7,728 nucleotides of DNA, taken from positions 1 through 7,728 of the forward strand of contig JAZOSO010000011.1 of NCBI GenBank assembly GCA_045657185.1, in the 5' to 3' direction. This stretch comes from RGIG5270 sp045657185 (GTDB lineage Bacteria > Verrucomicrobiota > Lentisphaeria > Victivallales > Victivallaceae). The notes under the pieces are model-generated. The model had not been told where the DNA came from. It ran no database searches and saw only the letters and a list, made by a program, of their open reading frames with translations. Both the position numbers and the translations under genes were made by a program. Of the stretch, positions 7,128-7,728 are shown one piece after another (position 1 is the first letter of the stretch; each line of letters starts with the position of its first letter).

Positions 7128-7215
7128 AAAAGATGAGTGGGTGCAGGGGGAGAAGAAAAAAACCTTTCCTCAAAAGGTTTTTTCTTCTCCCCCTGCAATA
7201 AATCAGTCATCTTTT
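7128..7215. terminator. Large bidirectional terminator-like palindrome
   Basis: The main stem pairs 7142-7167 with 7173-7197 (25 base pairs, one bulged A, 5-base loop CCTCA). It includes a GC-rich base of GCAGGGGG / CCCCCTGC. An outer 9-bp stem pairs AAAAGATGA (7128-7136) with TCATCTTTT (7207-7215) across a 5/9-base internal loop. Read on the minus strand, the inner hairpin (ACCTTT/AAAGGT arms) is followed by seven T, and on the plus strand by six, so both directions resemble an intrinsic terminator. It begins about 30 bp past the stop of the upstream minus-strand gene, its likely client. It is longer than most terminators and could also be a repeated palindromic element. Confidence 0.7.
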
Positions 7216-7245
7216 ATAACACAGCCTTTTATTTTTCCGCAAACA

Positions 7246-7728
7246 TCAATACAGCATAAATTTGACAGTCAAATTAAGTGCCTGCTGACGCGGGGCGACA
7301 GTTATTTTCAGCTCCTGCGGAATGAATTTCATATTCATAAAATTGCCGCAATAAGTTTTTTGTTTGCGCTTGTTTTCATCTTCAAACTCACAGAAAACGT
7401 CAAGATTGCTGATTGCTGTTGAGCGTGATTCAAGGAAAAAACGGCCTCTTATTTTTTCAGCAGATTTATTTTTGATTGTGATATACCGTGTTTTTGCAGA
7501 CGGTTCAGCTTTGATTTGCAGCATATTCATACCGATAGGGCTGTTATTTTTTACTTTGACTGTATCGCTGTCGCTTACGGTAAAGTCAAACTCGATTTTT
7601 CTTGCCAGAATTTTGTACTCTGCATTAGCTTTTTCATGGTACGGAGCAAGGACGGAAAGGGCTTTGATATATTCCGGCATCGGTACCATGTAGCGCATTT
7701 GCTGTAAAATCTGATATGCTTCATTGAA
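7246..7728 (-). CDS. Unrecognised protein, C-terminal 160 residues (runs off right edge)
   Basis: The frame is open from the window edge to a TGA at 7248-7246. An internal ATG at 7698 exists, but the frame continues upstream as FNEAYQILQQMRYM with no stop, and no ribosome site precedes 7698, so this is the end of a longer gene. The first 35 or so visible residues look helical (EAYQILQQMRYMVPMPEYIKA onward). The remaining 120 alternate polar and hydrophobic residues, as in a beta-sandwich domain (EYKILARKIEFDF, TVKVKNNS, TRYITIKNKSAEKIRGRFFLE, QALNLTVKFMLY). An accessory beta domain at the end of a glycosidase or surface protein would look like this, but I cannot name a family. It is followed after 30 bp by the terminator-like palindrome, so it ends its own transcription unit and is separate from the regulator's operon. 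Confidence 0.7.
   Translation of the reverse strand, partial: FNEAYQILQQMRYMVPMPEYIKALSVLAPYHEKANAEYKILARKIEFDFTVSDSDTVKVKNNSPIGMNMLQIKAEPSAKTRYITIKNKSAEKIRGRFFLESRSTAISNLDVFCEFEDENKRKQKTYCGNFMNMKFIPQELKITVAPRQQALNLTVKFMLY

Larger units (their letters stand above)
6889..7245. other. Gene-free control region between two transcription units
   Basis: This 357-base AT-rich stretch holds no supported gene. From the operon side it contains the regulator's ribosome site, the 18-bp palindrome, the main promoter, facing A and T runs (A 6988-6995, T 6999-7005) just upstream of the -35 that resemble an UP element, a weaker second promoter candidate, and the large terminator-like palindrome of the upstream gene. 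Short open frames on the plus strand through the palindrome begin at poor sites and are not credible. Confidence 0.7.

Noticed and set aside
7133..7201. 22-codon plus-strand frame beginning MSGCRGRRKK
   Set aside because: It is a translation of the palindrome arms; symmetry explains the composition, and a terminator is the simpler reading.
7123..7422. 99-residue plus-strand open frame through the palindrome
   Set aside because: It starts with TTG without a convincing ribosome site, is partly the hairpin itself and runs antisense into the upstream gene.
7246..7698. Treating the ATG at 7698 as the start of a complete 150-residue gene
   Set aside because: The frame stays open to the window edge and no ribosome site precedes this ATG, so the gene is partial.

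Overview
The window looks like chromosomal DNA from an AT-rich, Gram-negative bacterium of the PVC group, most likely Lentisphaerota (Victivallis-like gut lineages). The best clue is a pseudopilin with the MKKYFTLIELLVVIAIIAIL leader and a perfect H-X9-DG motif, a type found in many copies in those genomes. It sits among secreted carbohydrate-active proteins behind a GntR/LacI-type regulator. This placement is inference from sequence style, not from a search. All seven genes lie on the minus strand, so transcription runs from high to low coordinates. No RNA genes, insertion sequences or CRISPR arrays were seen.

Layout in transcription order: (1) 7728-7246 is the C-terminal end of an unrecognised protein, followed by a large palindrome (7215-7128) that can act as an intrinsic terminator. 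(2) A gene-free stretch (7245-6889) carries a near-consensus sigma-70 promoter (TTGACA, 17 bp, TATATT with a TG extension) and, just past the predicted transcription start, an 18-bp palindrome that looks like an operator. (3) Five closely spaced genes (gaps 14, 20, 7 and 43 bp) form a probable operon: a GntR-type regulator with a LacI-like sugar-sensing domain (6888-5791); a secreted carbohydrate-binding-like beta-sandwich protein (5776-5198); an H-X9-DG pseudopilin (5177-4470); a secreted 948-residue protein with an N-terminal CBM9-like domain and a glycosidase-like (beta/alpha) barrel (4462-1616); and a leaderless 410-residue (alpha/alpha)6-barrel glycosidase-like protein (1572-340). (4) After a 105-bp gap with its own extended -10 promoter comes the N-terminal end of an NfeD/ClpP-class membrane protease (234-1), cut by the window edge.

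Taken together, the operon reads as a small glycan-handling locus with its own regulator. The regulator probably senses a sugar and controls its own promoter. Two secreted proteins would bind or cut a glycan outside the cytoplasm, and the leaderless barrel protein would act on imported fragments. The pseudopilin is the unexplained member. None of the enzymes matches a family I can name with certainty, so substrate and chemistry remain open. No transporter is encoded in the window.
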